A stretch of 32,936 nucleotides of DNA from Polyangiaceae bacterium (GTDB lineage: Bacteria > Myxococcota_A > Polyangia > Polyangiales > Polyangiaceae), in the NCBI GenBank assembly GCA_025937895.1, contig JAICQL010000073.1, positions 1-32,936 of the forward strand, read 5' to 3'. The translations under genes were made by a program, and so were the position numbers. Positions within the stretch are counted from its first letter, which is position 1; each line of letters begins with the position of its first letter. The notes below the pieces were generated by a model, which was given only the letters and a program-made list of their open reading frames with translations, did not search any database and was not told the origin of the DNA. Of this stretch, positions 19,001-26,166 are shown piece after piece.

Positions 19001-20658
19001 GTGCCGGTGGCGCCGCAGGCGCCCACGCCGCAGCTGGTGGCCACGGCGACATAGCCGTCGTCGATGGTGCCGTTGCAGTCCTGGTCGATGCCGTCGCAGC
19101 TCTCGTCGCTCGGCCCGGGCACGCCGGGCGAGCAGCTGTCGGCGACCTGGCCCAGCACGCAGCTGGTCAGGCCCGCTGCCACGCAGGCGCCCGTGCCGCA
19201 GCTGGTGGCCACGGGCGCATAGTCCTCGTCGGCCGTGCCGTCGCAGTCTTGATCGATGCCGTCGCAGCTCGCATCGATCGCCGCGGGCGCGCCTGCCTGG
19301 CAGCTATCGAGCACCTCGGCCAGCCCGCAGCTGGTGATGCCGGTGGCGCCGCACGCACCCACGCCGCAGCTGGTGGTGACCGGCACGAAGTCATCATCGA
19401 TGACGCCGTCGCAGTCGTCGTCGCTGCCGTCGCAGCTCTCGTCGCTCGCGGCGGGGATGCCGGGCGCGCAGGTGTCGATGACCTGAGCGCTGATGCAGCT
19501 GGTGGCGCCCGAGGCGCCGCAGGCGCCCACGCCACAGCTGGTGGGGACGGGCACGAAGTCCTCGTCGGCCGTGCCGTCACAGTCCTGATCGATGCCATCG
19601 CAGCTCTCGTCGCTGCCCACGGGCGCGCCGGGCACGCAGCTGTCCAGCACGGTGCCCGCCACGCAGCTGGTGATGCCGCTGGCGCTGCACACGCCGGTCC
19701 CGCAGCTGCTGCCGACCGGGACATAGTCCTCGTCGATCAGCCCGTCGCAGTCGTCGTCGATGCCGTCGCACAGCAGATCCTCCGGCGCGATCGGCGTGCA
19801 GGTGCCGGTGCCAGCGGTGCTCTCGGACCCGCAGTCCGCGTCGTCCACGCTCACGCCCGCGCCGTTCGTCCACTCCAGCAGCACCGCCGAGCCGCCAAAG
19901 CTGTCCGCCGACGCCAGGTTCAGCGCGCCCGGCTGACTCTCGATGGCCTTCTTGAGCATCCAGCCGTCGAGCGAGGCGCGCCCGGCGAGCGAACAAGCCA
20001 CGTCGCGGGTGACGTCAAACAGCAGCATGCCGCCCTCGCCGCCGCTGACCAGCGCCGTGCTGCTGGGCGGATCCACCCACGGCACTTGCTCGATTGTGCC
20101 GAACATCTGCCAGGACGAGAGCCCCGAGCAGTCTGCCTGCGAGTTGTCCGGGTCTGCGTCTGCTGCGCAGCTCCAGGTGGCGGTCGCCTCTTCCCAGCTC
20201 TGCCGCAGGCGGTGCGCGCCCACCAGCTGATTTACGCCGAAGTCCTCGTCGGTACTTACCACCGGCACGATCAGCCGCGCCCGGACCAGCTCACCCTGCA
20301 ACACCGCGGCGACCGCGGCTGTATCCACGCCCAGCAAGGCGCGGCGCCGAGCCGAGCCCTGTACGCGCAGGATCGGGCTGAAGCCAAAGCTCTGGTTGGG
20401 CTGGCTCTCTACCAGCGTGGTATCGCGCGAGATGGGCACGATGCGGCTGCCCGAGATGTCACCGCTGGCAGGGATCAGCGCCTGTTGCGCGGCGCCAAAC
20501 AGCGGCTCCGCGGAGCGCGAGTCGGAGATTGCCTGTCGTGTTGCATCCTCCGAGCTACATCCTGCGCCGGCTACTGCCAGGCTGATCAAAACTGGCCGCA
20601 GAGTGCGGCTCGATCCCAAAGTCCACTTGCGCGAAACGCGGCGACGGGACGCTTGCAT
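13099..20658 (-). CDS. Giant teneurin-like RHS/YD-repeat lipoprotein
   Basis: A 2519-residue predicted surface lipoprotein. ATG at 20658 follows a gaggag site, and the signal sequence ends in a lipobox (Cys34 in AGAGCSS). Domains in order: a DNRLRE/CBM96-like jelly roll (about 60-285); six Cys-rich MopE-type repeats (about 288-595); a TTR/carboxypeptidase-regulatory domain (about 733-803, GRVLRSSGQPLRGVTVRVHG); a segment like the teneurin FN-plug (about 1068-1164, SLSYRSDRVRG and LTFTWDGLD); LGGWSLSVHHRYDPSGRVLH; an NHL propeller (about 1243-1597); YD repeats (about 1600-2350); and the RHS core (about 2366-2470, DYDPRLGRF). Only about 50 Ala/Pro-rich residues follow, so no toxin is attached. 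The usual cleavage motif DPxG reads DRGG. The order matches teneurin ectodomains. An adhesive or structural role is inferred. Confidence 0.9.
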   Translation of the reverse strand: MQASRRRVSRKWTLGSSRTLRPVLISLAVAGAGCSSEDATRQAISDSRSAEPLFGAAQQALIPASGDISGSRIVPISRDTTLVESQPNQSFGFSPILRVQGSARRRALLGVDTAAVAAVLQGELVRARLIVPVVSTDEDFGVNQLVGAHRLRQSWEEATATWSCAADADPDNSQADCSGLSSWQMFGTIEQVPWVDPPSSTALVSGGEGGMLLFDVTRDVACSLAGRASLDGWMLKKAIESQPGALNLASADSFGGSAVLLEWTNGAGVSVDDADCGSESTAGTGTCTPIAPEDLLCDGIDDDCDGLIDEDYVPVGSSCGTGVCSASGITSCVAGTVLDSCVPGAPVGSDESCDGIDQDCDGTADEDFVPVPTSCGVGACGASGATSCISAQVIDTCAPGIPAASDESCDGSDDDCDGVIDDDFVPVTTSCGVGACGATGITSCGLAEVLDSCQAGAPAAIDASCDGIDQDCDGTADEDYAPVATSCGTGACVAAGLTSCVLGQVADSCSPGVPGPSDESCDGIDQDCNGTIDDGYVAVATSCGVGACGATGTTSCGLAEVLDSCQAGAPALADATCDGIDDDCDGVADEDYAPVCSGSSVLFCVAGALTPSECSDGNACNGAETCLDAVCQPGTPPEPDDANACTADSCEPASGVVHTPLALGTVCDDFFECDGAGSCVSLLPPDPSSVAPELPAGFVSLLDRVRFLYEDGDPPIQTGVAPGTILNRSAAVLRGRVLRSSGQPLRGVTVRVHGHPELGETVSRVDGRFDLVVNGGAALTLDYEREGFTVAQRTLRVPVQDYTFASDVVLVEGDELLGELSFPSPVAQLHESLPVIDADGERTAVLHVNAGTEALLRHADGSTSPLSELTLRLTELSVGATGPSALPAELPSGSGYVYAAELSAADVGADEQVELNQPVTLLLENFLDFPTGSPLPVGSYSRARASWSGELNGRVIEVLGQTGGFAELDVDGSGLPATATTLGALGITQAERVLIASRYPAGTSLWRASLSRVAPIDIAQPLMVLRGTGGVEVDPPRAELPLDRPRPADGALLELDNQLLGERLPLAGTPFSLSYRSDRVRGSSSQRTLTIPVTGASVSNTSSGELVEVLVAGQRHVFELPPLPNQSLTFTWDGLDAEQRPVQGRQPVLVNVNNLFPVRYAQASSAARAFGLAGTGTLATSLTARAPAQYQQVQSYQLQLGAPDLLDEGLGGWSLSVHHRYDPSGRVLHRGDGTRRSANSISSTIERFAGQPHTSTLNDDGDGGPALGATFNDPRALAVGSDGAVYVATRTSVRRIDPDTRLVSTIAGGKAPGSCDPNTTDGPGSELCLFVRKMDFAPDGTLILSDNPINGGSVDRIRRLDLSTGRIEHVAGVLPSANCNNRGDGGPARQAALCALISHATAPDGSIYLLDRASGSNAAVRKISPNGIIETVASGSWSANDDSGDIAVGPDGSLYVTGDRTVRRILPSGEERVFAGTGATGSGGDGGLASSAQFGNLGPWSVTALSDGRVIIGDNGNQVLRIVDQQGLIRRLAGAGTGSSGVNGDDGSPLLAGLGTRNLRPVQAPDGSLYLLGRSNQTVRRIRSTFGGGFDAELLVPAEDGSEVYRFDAHGRHLETLHPLTGGLLYSFSYDLEGRLTQISDGGGNVTLVERNAAGRPVAIVAPFGHETQIETNAAGRIAKLRDPSGAQTLLSYDASGLLTAKTDARGVQHAYGFDSRGRLVSASTAGATTQLTRSAAAALTTVTRQSAAGLQRSYSTELLATDVERRTTVREDGLSERLESRSDQLRTLTQFDGTLLTSTPAGDPIWGMAEPLLGSLSERLPSGSTRTVSEARSAVLGSPAQPLALLSAVRSFTINNRTASLSYDGASRTLLFRSPRNRLITTVLDAQGRVTQSSQPGLLPASFSHDPSGKLLSYAQGGRSLSHVYDVEGNLSALIDGLTHTESYGYDANGRLIERELADGSIIGYDYDAGGNLIELTPPGRPALQASYNAAELLESISRPAPGGSSDITSFVYDSDGRLTQLFRPGGSSVQLGYDGAGRLGTVSMPSGAITLGYFASTGHVQTIQGPADVNLTFTRDAHLITNTVFSGAVTGNVVQSYDTSRRLVSESVNGTNTVGFSYDEDGLPIGVGTLSLAYDNDLPLLTSSSQGQVSDVRGYDGHGELNSYEARMAGTPFFSQSLVRDAAGRLQQKTETMAGITTSYGYAYDARGQLLSVSVDGVLSRSYSYDANGNRLTSSVDGVLRSATYDVQDRITGHGDEQFSYAADGSLQARLNVATSELTNYGYDALGNLRSVQLPDGRLIEYTVDGLGRRVAKLMDGVVVKKWLYGAGPKPVAELNPSGSVAARFVYASNSEVPDYVMQGNTSYRLVVDHLGSVRRVMHVTNASSVPVELSYDEFGVASGSGLGNCAFGFAGGLFDIDTGLVQIAGRDYDPRLGRFLTPAPFAWRSGQSNAYLYLNNAPTSLVDRGGPPAAPEPAIATGLFAEAALLARSLTEPRFAPSTQPVPLLFRGLPPAPAPR
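18870..19800 (-). repeat. Six MopE-type CDGxDxDCDG repeats in the teneurin-like gene
   Basis: Six roughly 47-residue units each carry CDGIDDDCDG or a variant, followed by an acidic DEDY/DEDF and a Cys pair (SCGVGACG). The motif is the putative metal-binding MopE repeat, probably coordinating calcium or copper with internal disulfides. Two non-adjacent units share a nearly identical stretch (TSCGLAEVLDSCQAGAPA), indicating recent duplication or gene conversion. Confidence 0.85.
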
Positions 20659-20782
20659 GCTCCAGGTCTCCTCGAGCGCTCGCGAGCGCGAGCGCGGACG
20701 CAGGCGGTTGATGCGTCGAGGCGATTCGACGCTGCGGCTGCAACGCCTCGCGGAAAGAGCCGCTGAAGCGTGAGCCAGGCCT

Positions 20783-20850
20783 ACGTATCTGTCATTTAAG
20801 TATGACTGCGAGTTTATTGCGGAGCGGTTAACGTTGCATGCTGAATTCGG
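20783..20850 (-). promoter_or_regulatory. AT-rich region upstream of the teneurin-like gene (candidate promoter)
   Basis: A conspicuously AT-rich patch lies 125-190 bases upstream of the gene start, in an otherwise very GC-rich context. On the minus strand it contains gttaacc, caataaact and acttaaatgac. It is the likely promoter region, though I cannot place -35 and -10 hexamers with confidence. Confidence 0.4.
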
Positions 20851-20851
20851 G

Positions 20852-22384
20852 TCAATCCCTGAGCCCGAAGAACTCCTGCACTGCCGTGAGAATGCGGCTC
20901 TTTTCGCCCTCCACGCGCATGTTGCGGCTCTCTGCGTCGAGGTGCTCGCGCGCAGCGTCGAGCGCAACGCGGCGCTGAGCCAGCACCTCCGCCACTTCAC
21001 GCGCGATCTCGGGGCGCCGCTCCAGCAGCGCGCCGAACGCCGCGCGATCCACGCGCAGGCACTCCAGATCTGTGAGCGCGATCACGGAGGCCTCGCGCCG
21101 GCCACCTGTGATCAGCGCCATCTCACCGAAGAAGTCCGGCGCGTTGAGCGTGTGCACGCGGTTGGTGGAGCCGTCGGGCAGGTTGACTCGGATCTCCACC
21201 TGACCCTGGGTCAAGACATAGAGCCAGTTGGCCTTGGCGTCCTGCCGGGTGACCACCTCGCCAGCGGCGAAGGGTGCTACCTTGACCGACTTCGCCAGCC
21301 GATCGAGCTCTTCCTCCGACAGGCTCTTGAACAGCTCGATGCGCACCAGACCGTCGCGCACATGGGCCACCGCCTGGCGCTGCTTGCGCTCCACGCGCGA
21401 CGCATCCTCGTTGGAGACAAAGTGGGTGGACGCCGGGATGGCCAGCGGGATCTGCGCGCGCCGCAGCGCGGCATAGATGCGCTCGCGCACGGCGGAGCTG
21501 GTCGGATCATCGCGCGCCAGATCCGTGAGCCAGTAGCGCGTCGCATAGCGCGCGCTGCTCTGGTTATGATCCTGCACGAGATCGAGGCAGACGGTGTTGG
21601 GGGGGGGCTCCTTGGCCACCCCGGGGATGGGCGCGTTCAGCGCCTGGTCGATGACGCGGATGACCTCGCGCGGGGAGGTGCGATAGTCGACGTTGAAGTG
21701 CACCCACATGCGCTTCTGCAGCGGCTGGCCCTCGCGCCGCCCCAGTAGCCGCAAGGTCTGGTTGAGCAGCTGGTTGTTGGGCACGAGCAGGGTGTCCCAG
21801 TCGCGCGTCTCCAGCACCGTATGGCGCCAGCGGATGTGCTTCACCTGGCCTTGCACCTTGTTCTCGAGCTCGATCCAGTCACCCTCGTTCAGCGAGTCAT
21901 CAATCTGCAGCGCCAGCCCGCCGATCACGCTGCCCAGCGTGGACTGCAAGGAGAGACCGATCACGGCGGTGGCCACGGCGCTGGTGGCCACGATGCTGGC
22001 CAGGTTGACCCCGGAGCGGTGCATCAGCCAGACCAGCGCCACCACGTAGGTGGTGCCCACCACCAAGTCATGCAGGATGTCGGGTGCGCGCAGCCGCACC
22101 ATCTGCAGCAGGAAGTCGAAGATGAAGGCTGCTGCGAGGTTGATCGTCAGCAGGATAGCCATGAAATCCGCGGCGATTGTGATCACCGACAGCCACAGGC
22201 CAGTGCCCAGCTGTGGCCCGTACGTGGCCAGCAGCGCCAGCAGCAGGTAGGGCACGAACAGGATGACCGTGCGCCGTAGACGCAAGCGGACGCGGGGGCG
22301 CCGCGCGTCGTTGGTGGAGCGCAGCAGAGTGGCCAGCACCAACAGGCCGACAGCGATGACCAGCAGCCAAACGAGATGCATCAT
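20852..22384 (-). CDS. MscS-family channel with C-terminal cyclic-nucleotide-binding domain
   Basis: A 510-residue inner-membrane channel. About five membrane segments occupy residues 1-163: MHLVWLLVIAVGLLVLATLL, a second at about 40-56, a third at about 64-94, a fourth at about 104-123, and the pore helix region SAVATAVIGLSLQSTLGSVI. The MscS signature GLALQIDDSLNEGDWIEL follows, then the beta and alpha/beta cytoplasmic domains. A cyclic-nucleotide-binding domain covers about 346-455, with FGEMALITGGRREASV as the phosphate-binding cassette. It belongs to the bacterial MscS-CNG group, in which channel opening may respond to a nucleotide rather than to tension alone. Start ATG at 22384 is used; an upstream TTG adds two residues. 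Confidence 0.92.
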   Translation of the reverse strand: MMHLVWLLVIAVGLLVLATLLRSTNDARRPRVRLRLRRTVILFVPYLLLALLATYGPQLGTGLWLSVITIAADFMAILLTINLAAAFIFDFLLQMVRLRAPDILHDLVVGTTYVVALVWLMHRSGVNLASIVATSAVATAVIGLSLQSTLGSVIGGLALQIDDSLNEGDWIELENKVQGQVKHIRWRHTVLETRDWDTLLVPNNQLLNQTLRLLGRREGQPLQKRMWVHFNVDYRTSPREVIRVIDQALNAPIPGVAKEPPPNTVCLDLVQDHNQSSARYATRYWLTDLARDDPTSSAVRERIYAALRRAQIPLAIPASTHFVSNEDASRVERKQRQAVAHVRDGLVRIELFKSLSEEELDRLAKSVKVAPFAAGEVVTRQDAKANWLYVLTQGQVEIRVNLPDGSTNRVHTLNAPDFFGEMALITGGRREASVIALTDLECLRVDRAAFGALLERRPEIAREVAEVLAQRRVALDAAREHLDAESRNMRVEGEKSRILTAVQEFFGLRD

Positions 22385-22631
22385 GGGCAAGCAAGAGGAC
22401 GAGAAAACGCCAGATCTATCCGGCTGGTGAGGGCTGGCAAGAGTTCCTTTGGCGGTTGTTTCACCGGTACGGCGCGCGCATTGGCGCCGGTAAGCGCCGC
22501 GGGCAGCAGGTGCGCGCCACGCCGCAGGGGTGGCCGTGTGCCCCCAGGGGTGATGGCTCGAGCGCGCTGGCCCGCTACGCGATCGTGGTCAAGCGTGGCC
22601 TCCCCGTGTCGTTCGCTAAGGTCGAAGCGCC

Positions 22632-23732
22632 GTGGAAGGACTGTCAGCTCGCCGTCCCGCGACGTACGTCGGGTGCTGTTGTACGGCGCTCGCCCTGAGC
22701 GGCTGCCCGCAGCTCCTGAGCGACGATTTCCTGGTGGGGATGCCGGCTGCCGGAGCTGCTGGAACAGCTGGCCAGGGCGGCGCTGGCAACGGCGGTGAGG
22801 GCGGGGCGGGGCCGAACGGAGGCGCCGATGCAGCGACCGCGGGGGCGAGCGGTGACGACAGCGGCGCCGGCAGTTGCAGCGACGGTGCTCTCAACCAGGA
22901 TGAGACAGGCGTCGATTGCGGCGGCAGCTGCAGGCCGTGCTGCTCGCTCGGGCCCTTTCGCGACGTGGTGCAGGTGGAGGGCTTGAGCGCCGACGATCGC
23001 TATGGCCCCGTGTTGTCGCCCGATGGACAGTGGCTGTATCTCTCCGTGGTGCCCGCTGGCGGCACGGAGGATCTGTACCGCGCGCGGCGTGGCGCCAGCG
23101 CTACCGTGTTCACTCAGCTCGAGCCCGTGCCCAACCTCAACGGCCCCAGCCTGGAGGGCAGCCCCTTCCTGAGCAGCGACGGCCTCTCCTTGTACTTCTT
23201 CTCCGATCGCAGCGGCGGCCCTGGCAGCCGCGATCTGTGGCTGGCCACCCGCGCCAGCCCGAGCGGCGAGTTTGGCAACCCTGCGCCGCTGCCGGAGGTC
23301 AACTCAGCCGACATGGAGCTCTTGCCTCGACTCAGCCCGGATGGCTCAACCCTTTGGTTCGAGTCCACGCGCGGCGGTGGCAGCGGCAGCTCGGACATCT
23401 GGGAGGCGGTGCGCTCGTCGGGCGCCGGCTTCGGCAGCCCGCGCCCGCGTAGCGACCTGAACAGCAGCGCGCGCGACGAGGGCATGACCCTCAGCGCCGA
23501 TCAGCTCACCGTGATCCTGGCCTCGACCCGCGGCACCGGTGATCTCGATCTGCTCATCGGCACTCGCACCAGCGCGAGCGGCACGTTTGGGCCGCTGCAG
23601 CCGCTGGCGGAGCTGAACTCCCCCGAGGACGATCTAGATCCGTTCCTGACGGCCAACGGCCGCGAGCTCTACTTCGTCTCGGCGCGTGAAGGCGACTACC
23701 GCATCTATCATGCGGTGCGTGACTGCCTGTGA
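22632..23732 (+). CDS. PD40 (WD40-like) beta-propeller lipoprotein
   Basis: A 366-residue lipoprotein. The signal sequence ends at lipobox LALSGC (Cys25). A Gly/Ala-rich linker (about 37-78) leads to a compact Cys motif (CSDGALNQDETGVDCGGSCR with PCC after it). Five PD40 blades follow, each with a (L)SPDG-type turn: LSPDGQWLYLSV, LSSDGLSLYFFSD, LSPDGSTLWFES, LSADQLTVILAST and LTANGRELYFVS. These TolB-like propellers usually bind other envelope proteins. The start is GTG at 22632, giving a short lipoprotein signal. It is divergent from the MscS gene, with 247 bases between them that hold no evident gene, and convergent with the coiled-coil lipoprotein gene. Confidence 0.8.
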   Translation: MEGLSARRPATYVGCCCTALALSGCPQLLSDDFLVGMPAAGAAGTAGQGGAGNGGEGGAGPNGGADAATAGASGDDSGAGSCSDGALNQDETGVDCGGSCRPCCSLGPFRDVVQVEGLSADDRYGPVLSPDGQWLYLSVVPAGGTEDLYRARRGASATVFTQLEPVPNLNGPSLEGSPFLSSDGLSLYFFSDRSGGPGSRDLWLATRASPSGEFGNPAPLPEVNSADMELLPRLSPDGSTLWFESTRGGGSGSSDIWEAVRSSGAGFGSPRPRSDLNSSARDEGMTLSADQLTVILASTRGTGDLDLLIGTRTSASGTFGPLQPLAELNSPEDDLDPFLTANGRELYFVSAREGDYRIYHAVRDCL

Positions 23733-23772
23733 GCGACCGAGACGACGCGAGCTCGCGGACTGGTGAAGGGGC

Positions 23773-24405
23773 TCAGGGCGAGACGGGCGGCTCGCGCGCT
23801 GGCTCTTGATGCTCCGGATGCTCTGCATCCTCTGGATGCTCGACCCCGGGCTGCACTGGCGCTGTGCGGGTGGTGCTGGTGGTTGACTCCACCTCCGGCT
23901 CGCCGGCAGCGGGTCGCTGCTCGGGCCCGCCACGGACCGGCACGATCTCCTCGCGCGTTGGCGCCTCGACCTGCTGCTGCGCCCCACGCACCACGTCCGT
24001 CTCGGTCTTCACCTGAGTGTCGACCTTTGCGGGTGGCTGCGTCTCTTGCAGCTGCTGCATGGCGCGGTCCGTCCCCTTGTCCAGCAGCTGAGATTCACGC
24101 CGGGCCTCGTTGACGTCTTTCTGCACCTCGCGCCGCTGCGACTCCAGCGCGCCCTGTAGCTCCTTGCGCTCCTCGAGTACCTCGTCCGTGATACCCTCGC
24201 GGGCCAGGGCCAGCTTCTTCTCGAGCTCCGCCACTTCAGCCTTGGCCTTCTGCAGCTCTGCCTCGAGATCCTTGGCGACGCTGCCGGTGTTGGTGCGGGC
24301 CTCGGCCAGCTCGCGCGTTTGTTCCTCGATGTCCGGACCCCTGTTGCAGGCGAGGCTCAGGCCGAGGCTGGCAGCCAGGCATGCAAATCCATATTGGCGA
24401 ATCAT
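23773..24405 (-). CDS. Coiled-coil lipoprotein
   Basis: A 210-residue lipoprotein without a recognised family. ATG at 24405 is preceded by gaggggaaa and gives a short signal ending in lipobox LSLAC (Cys20). Residues 25-130 have strong heptad periodicity and high Glu/Lys/Leu content (AKDLEAELQKAKAEVAELEK), indicating a long coiled coil. The remaining tail is disordered, rich in Pro, Glu and Thr, with an EHPEDAEHPEHQEP repeat. It could span the periplasm or cross-link the outer membrane to other envelope parts, by analogy with Lpp-like proteins; this is speculative. Confidence 0.75.
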   Translation of the reverse strand: MIRQYGFACLAASLGLSLACNRGPDIEEQTRELAEARTNTGSVAKDLEAELQKAKAEVAELEKKLALAREGITDEVLEERKELQGALESQRREVQKDVNEARRESQLLDKGTDRAMQQLQETQPPAKVDTQVKTETDVVRGAQQQVEAPTREEIVPVRGGPEQRPAAGEPEVESTTSTTRTAPVQPGVEHPEDAEHPEHQEPAREPPVSP

Positions 24406-24687
24406 GGCGTTTCCCCTCGACGGTTTGAGAACACGATTTGAGGACATGGTGTTTCATGCAGCGCCTCGTGAGCGGGCGCGCTGCAACTCTGCCCTGGATT
24501 GCTTTCAAGGAGCGTGCCAGCGCTGGGGGGCTAGCATGGCGCGCGGCTGCAGCCGTTAACGAGAGCAAATGGTCGATCCTCGTGAAGAGCTCGGTGGCGA
24601 CCGTTCCGGGTGAACCCGCTCAGCTGCAAGGCCACTGCGACCATTCGCCACCCCCGCGGCAAAGCGCCGCCTCCAGAAGCGCCCGAA

Positions 24688-25869
24688 TCAGCGCCGGCTC
24701 TGCACGCGCAGCTCGGTGAACGGCGGATCGATAAACAAGTCCGTGTGGCGGCCTTGCAGCCATTCCCCGAAAAACGCGGCCAGCACGGCCGTGTTGAGCT
24801 GCTGTGAGCGTTCCGGCGGCAGCGCGCCGAGCAGCAGGCTGTCTGCATCCAGCACGGTGCCGCGTGCGGCGAGCTCCGCGGCGAGTTGCGGCAGATCGGA
24901 GAAATCGTTGTGGCCGGCCCCGGTCACGTCCACCCGCCGCGCGGGGCCCGACAGGCGCTGAAAGAAGTCATCGAGCGTGCTCTCACCGAGCTCCGAGCGC
25001 ATCAGCAAGAAGGGCTGCTGCGGAGCGCTGCTGGTGAGCGCGGTGGAGACGCTGCCGTCGAGGTTGGCGCAGGTGGTGAAGCGTGGGTCATCGCGGCAGC
25101 TCAGCGCTGCGGCCGCGCCGCCACGAGAGTGGCCGAGCACGCCCGCTCGATCGAGCGCGAGCCGCCCCGCCAGGCGATCTCCAGAGTCGGGCGCCGCGAG
25201 GCGCTCCACCTGAGACAGCGCGAATCGTTGATCGACGGACCAGCTGGCGATGGAGGCGTCGCGCACCTCGAGGCCCGGGGCCTCGGGCTGCTCCAGGGCC
25301 AGGTTGCCATTGGCGAAGACCACCGCACCGGTCGCGTACGGGTGGCTCAGGGCGAAGATCACGAAGCCGTGGCTGGCCAGCTCGGCCAGGTGCCGCCCGT
25401 ACAGCTCCGCGGGCGTGCTCATGCCGGGTGAGAAGATCAGCACCGGGAAGCGCTGCGTGCTGCTCGCCGGCTCGGCGTCGAGCGCGGCGGTCACCTCGAA
25501 GCGCGAGAACGCGTCCGCGGGTAAGCCGGCGAGGGTGGCGTTCAGCTCGGCGCTGCGCGGCTCCAGAAAGTACGGCGCGCGTTCGGCAGCCGACGGAGCC
25601 GCCGGGTACCAGGCGCGTACGGCGAGCCTGCGCACGTCGTCAGGAGCGGAGGTGAGAGGCTCTGGGCGCGAGGCGTCGGCCCACTCGTACGCGGCGGTGC
25701 CGGCGGCGAAGCGCACAGGCGGATCCGCGTCGGAAGAGGCGCTGGCAGGCGCGGTGTCCGCGCAAGCGGCGCACGGCGCGAGCAGAGCGACGCAGCACGC
25801 CTGGCGCGAGCGGCGCCGGGAGAGGTGAGCGGACACGGAGCGCGGTGCAGCTGAGCTAGAGGCAGACAT
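24688..25869 (-). CDS. Lipoprotein alpha/beta hydrolase, PAF-acetylhydrolase-like
   Basis: A 393-residue predicted lipoprotein hydrolase. The catalytic triad is visible: nucleophile Ser248 in GVLGHSRGGA, Asp271 in ANLDGSV, and His320 in GAGHNDFSD. The GHSxGG, LDG and HxxFSD spacing fits the platelet-activating-factor acetylhydrolase II / dienelactone hydrolase group, which cleave short acyl esters. Candidate lipobox cysteines are at 33 and 36. ATG at 25869 is the start; no strong ribosome-binding site is seen. The substrate is unknown, and lipid or polyester esters are possible. The gene is divergent from the beta-lactamase-fold gene and transcribed toward the coiled-coil lipoprotein gene across a 282-base gap that holds no clear gene. 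Confidence 0.82.
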   Translation of the reverse strand: MSASSSAAPRSVSAHLSRRRSRQACCVALLAPCAACADTAPASASSDADPPVRFAAGTAAYEWADASRPEPLTSAPDDVRRLAVRAWYPAAPSAAERAPYFLEPRSAELNATLAGLPADAFSRFEVTAALDAEPASSTQRFPVLIFSPGMSTPAELYGRHLAELASHGFVIFALSHPYATGAVVFANGNLALEQPEAPGLEVRDASIASWSVDQRFALSQVERLAAPDSGDRLAGRLALDRAGVLGHSRGGAAAALSCRDDPRFTTCANLDGSVSTALTSSAPQQPFLLMRSELGESTLDDFFQRLSGPARRVDVTGAGHNDFSDLPQLAAELAARGTVLDADSLLLGALPPERSQQLNTAVLAAFFGEWLQGRHTDLFIDPPFTELRVQSRR

Positions 25870-25991
25870 GGCGAGTCGCGGTGCAGCGGGCGTGCCAGCG
25901 CTCTGTAGCGCACCAAAGGCTGTGGCTCGCGATGACTTGCCGAGCGTGAAGGCTTGCGGTGGCGCTCAGCGCGGACAGCTGCCCGCCCCGT

Positions 25992-26048
25992 GTCCGCTGC
26001 GCGGACGGCGCTTGCCGGACGCTTGCTCGCGCAACGCGCTGCGCGAGC
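25992..26048. promoter_or_regulatory. Two hairpins in the divergent intergenic region
   Basis: gtccgc-tgc-gcggac lies at 25992-26006. gctcgcgc (26025-26032) pairs with gcgcgagc (26041-26048) across an eight-base loop. Both lie in the 297-base gap between the divergent hydrolase and beta-lactamase-fold genes. This position suits an operator or transcript leader structure, but GC-rich DNA yields such repeats readily. Confidence 0.3.
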
Positions 26049-26166
26049 CTCCGCGAGCCGCGCGGCAGCAGGAAGCGGCTGCGGGCAGCGGCCGCGGCAT
26101 GGATCACGAGTTGCAAAGCGACGGATGCAGCCGAGCGCATCGCCCGGCGCAACCAAGGAGCACATC

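Noticed and set aside
14941..20766. Long plus-strand open frames (866 and 893 codons) opposite the teneurin-like gene
   Set aside because: They are antisense to clear domains, contain no recognisable family, and reflect the strong GC bias of the third codon position.
23746..23757. cgcgagctcgcg palindrome between convergent genes as a terminator
   Set aside because: It has no loop and no T-run; such palindromes are common in DNA of this GC content.
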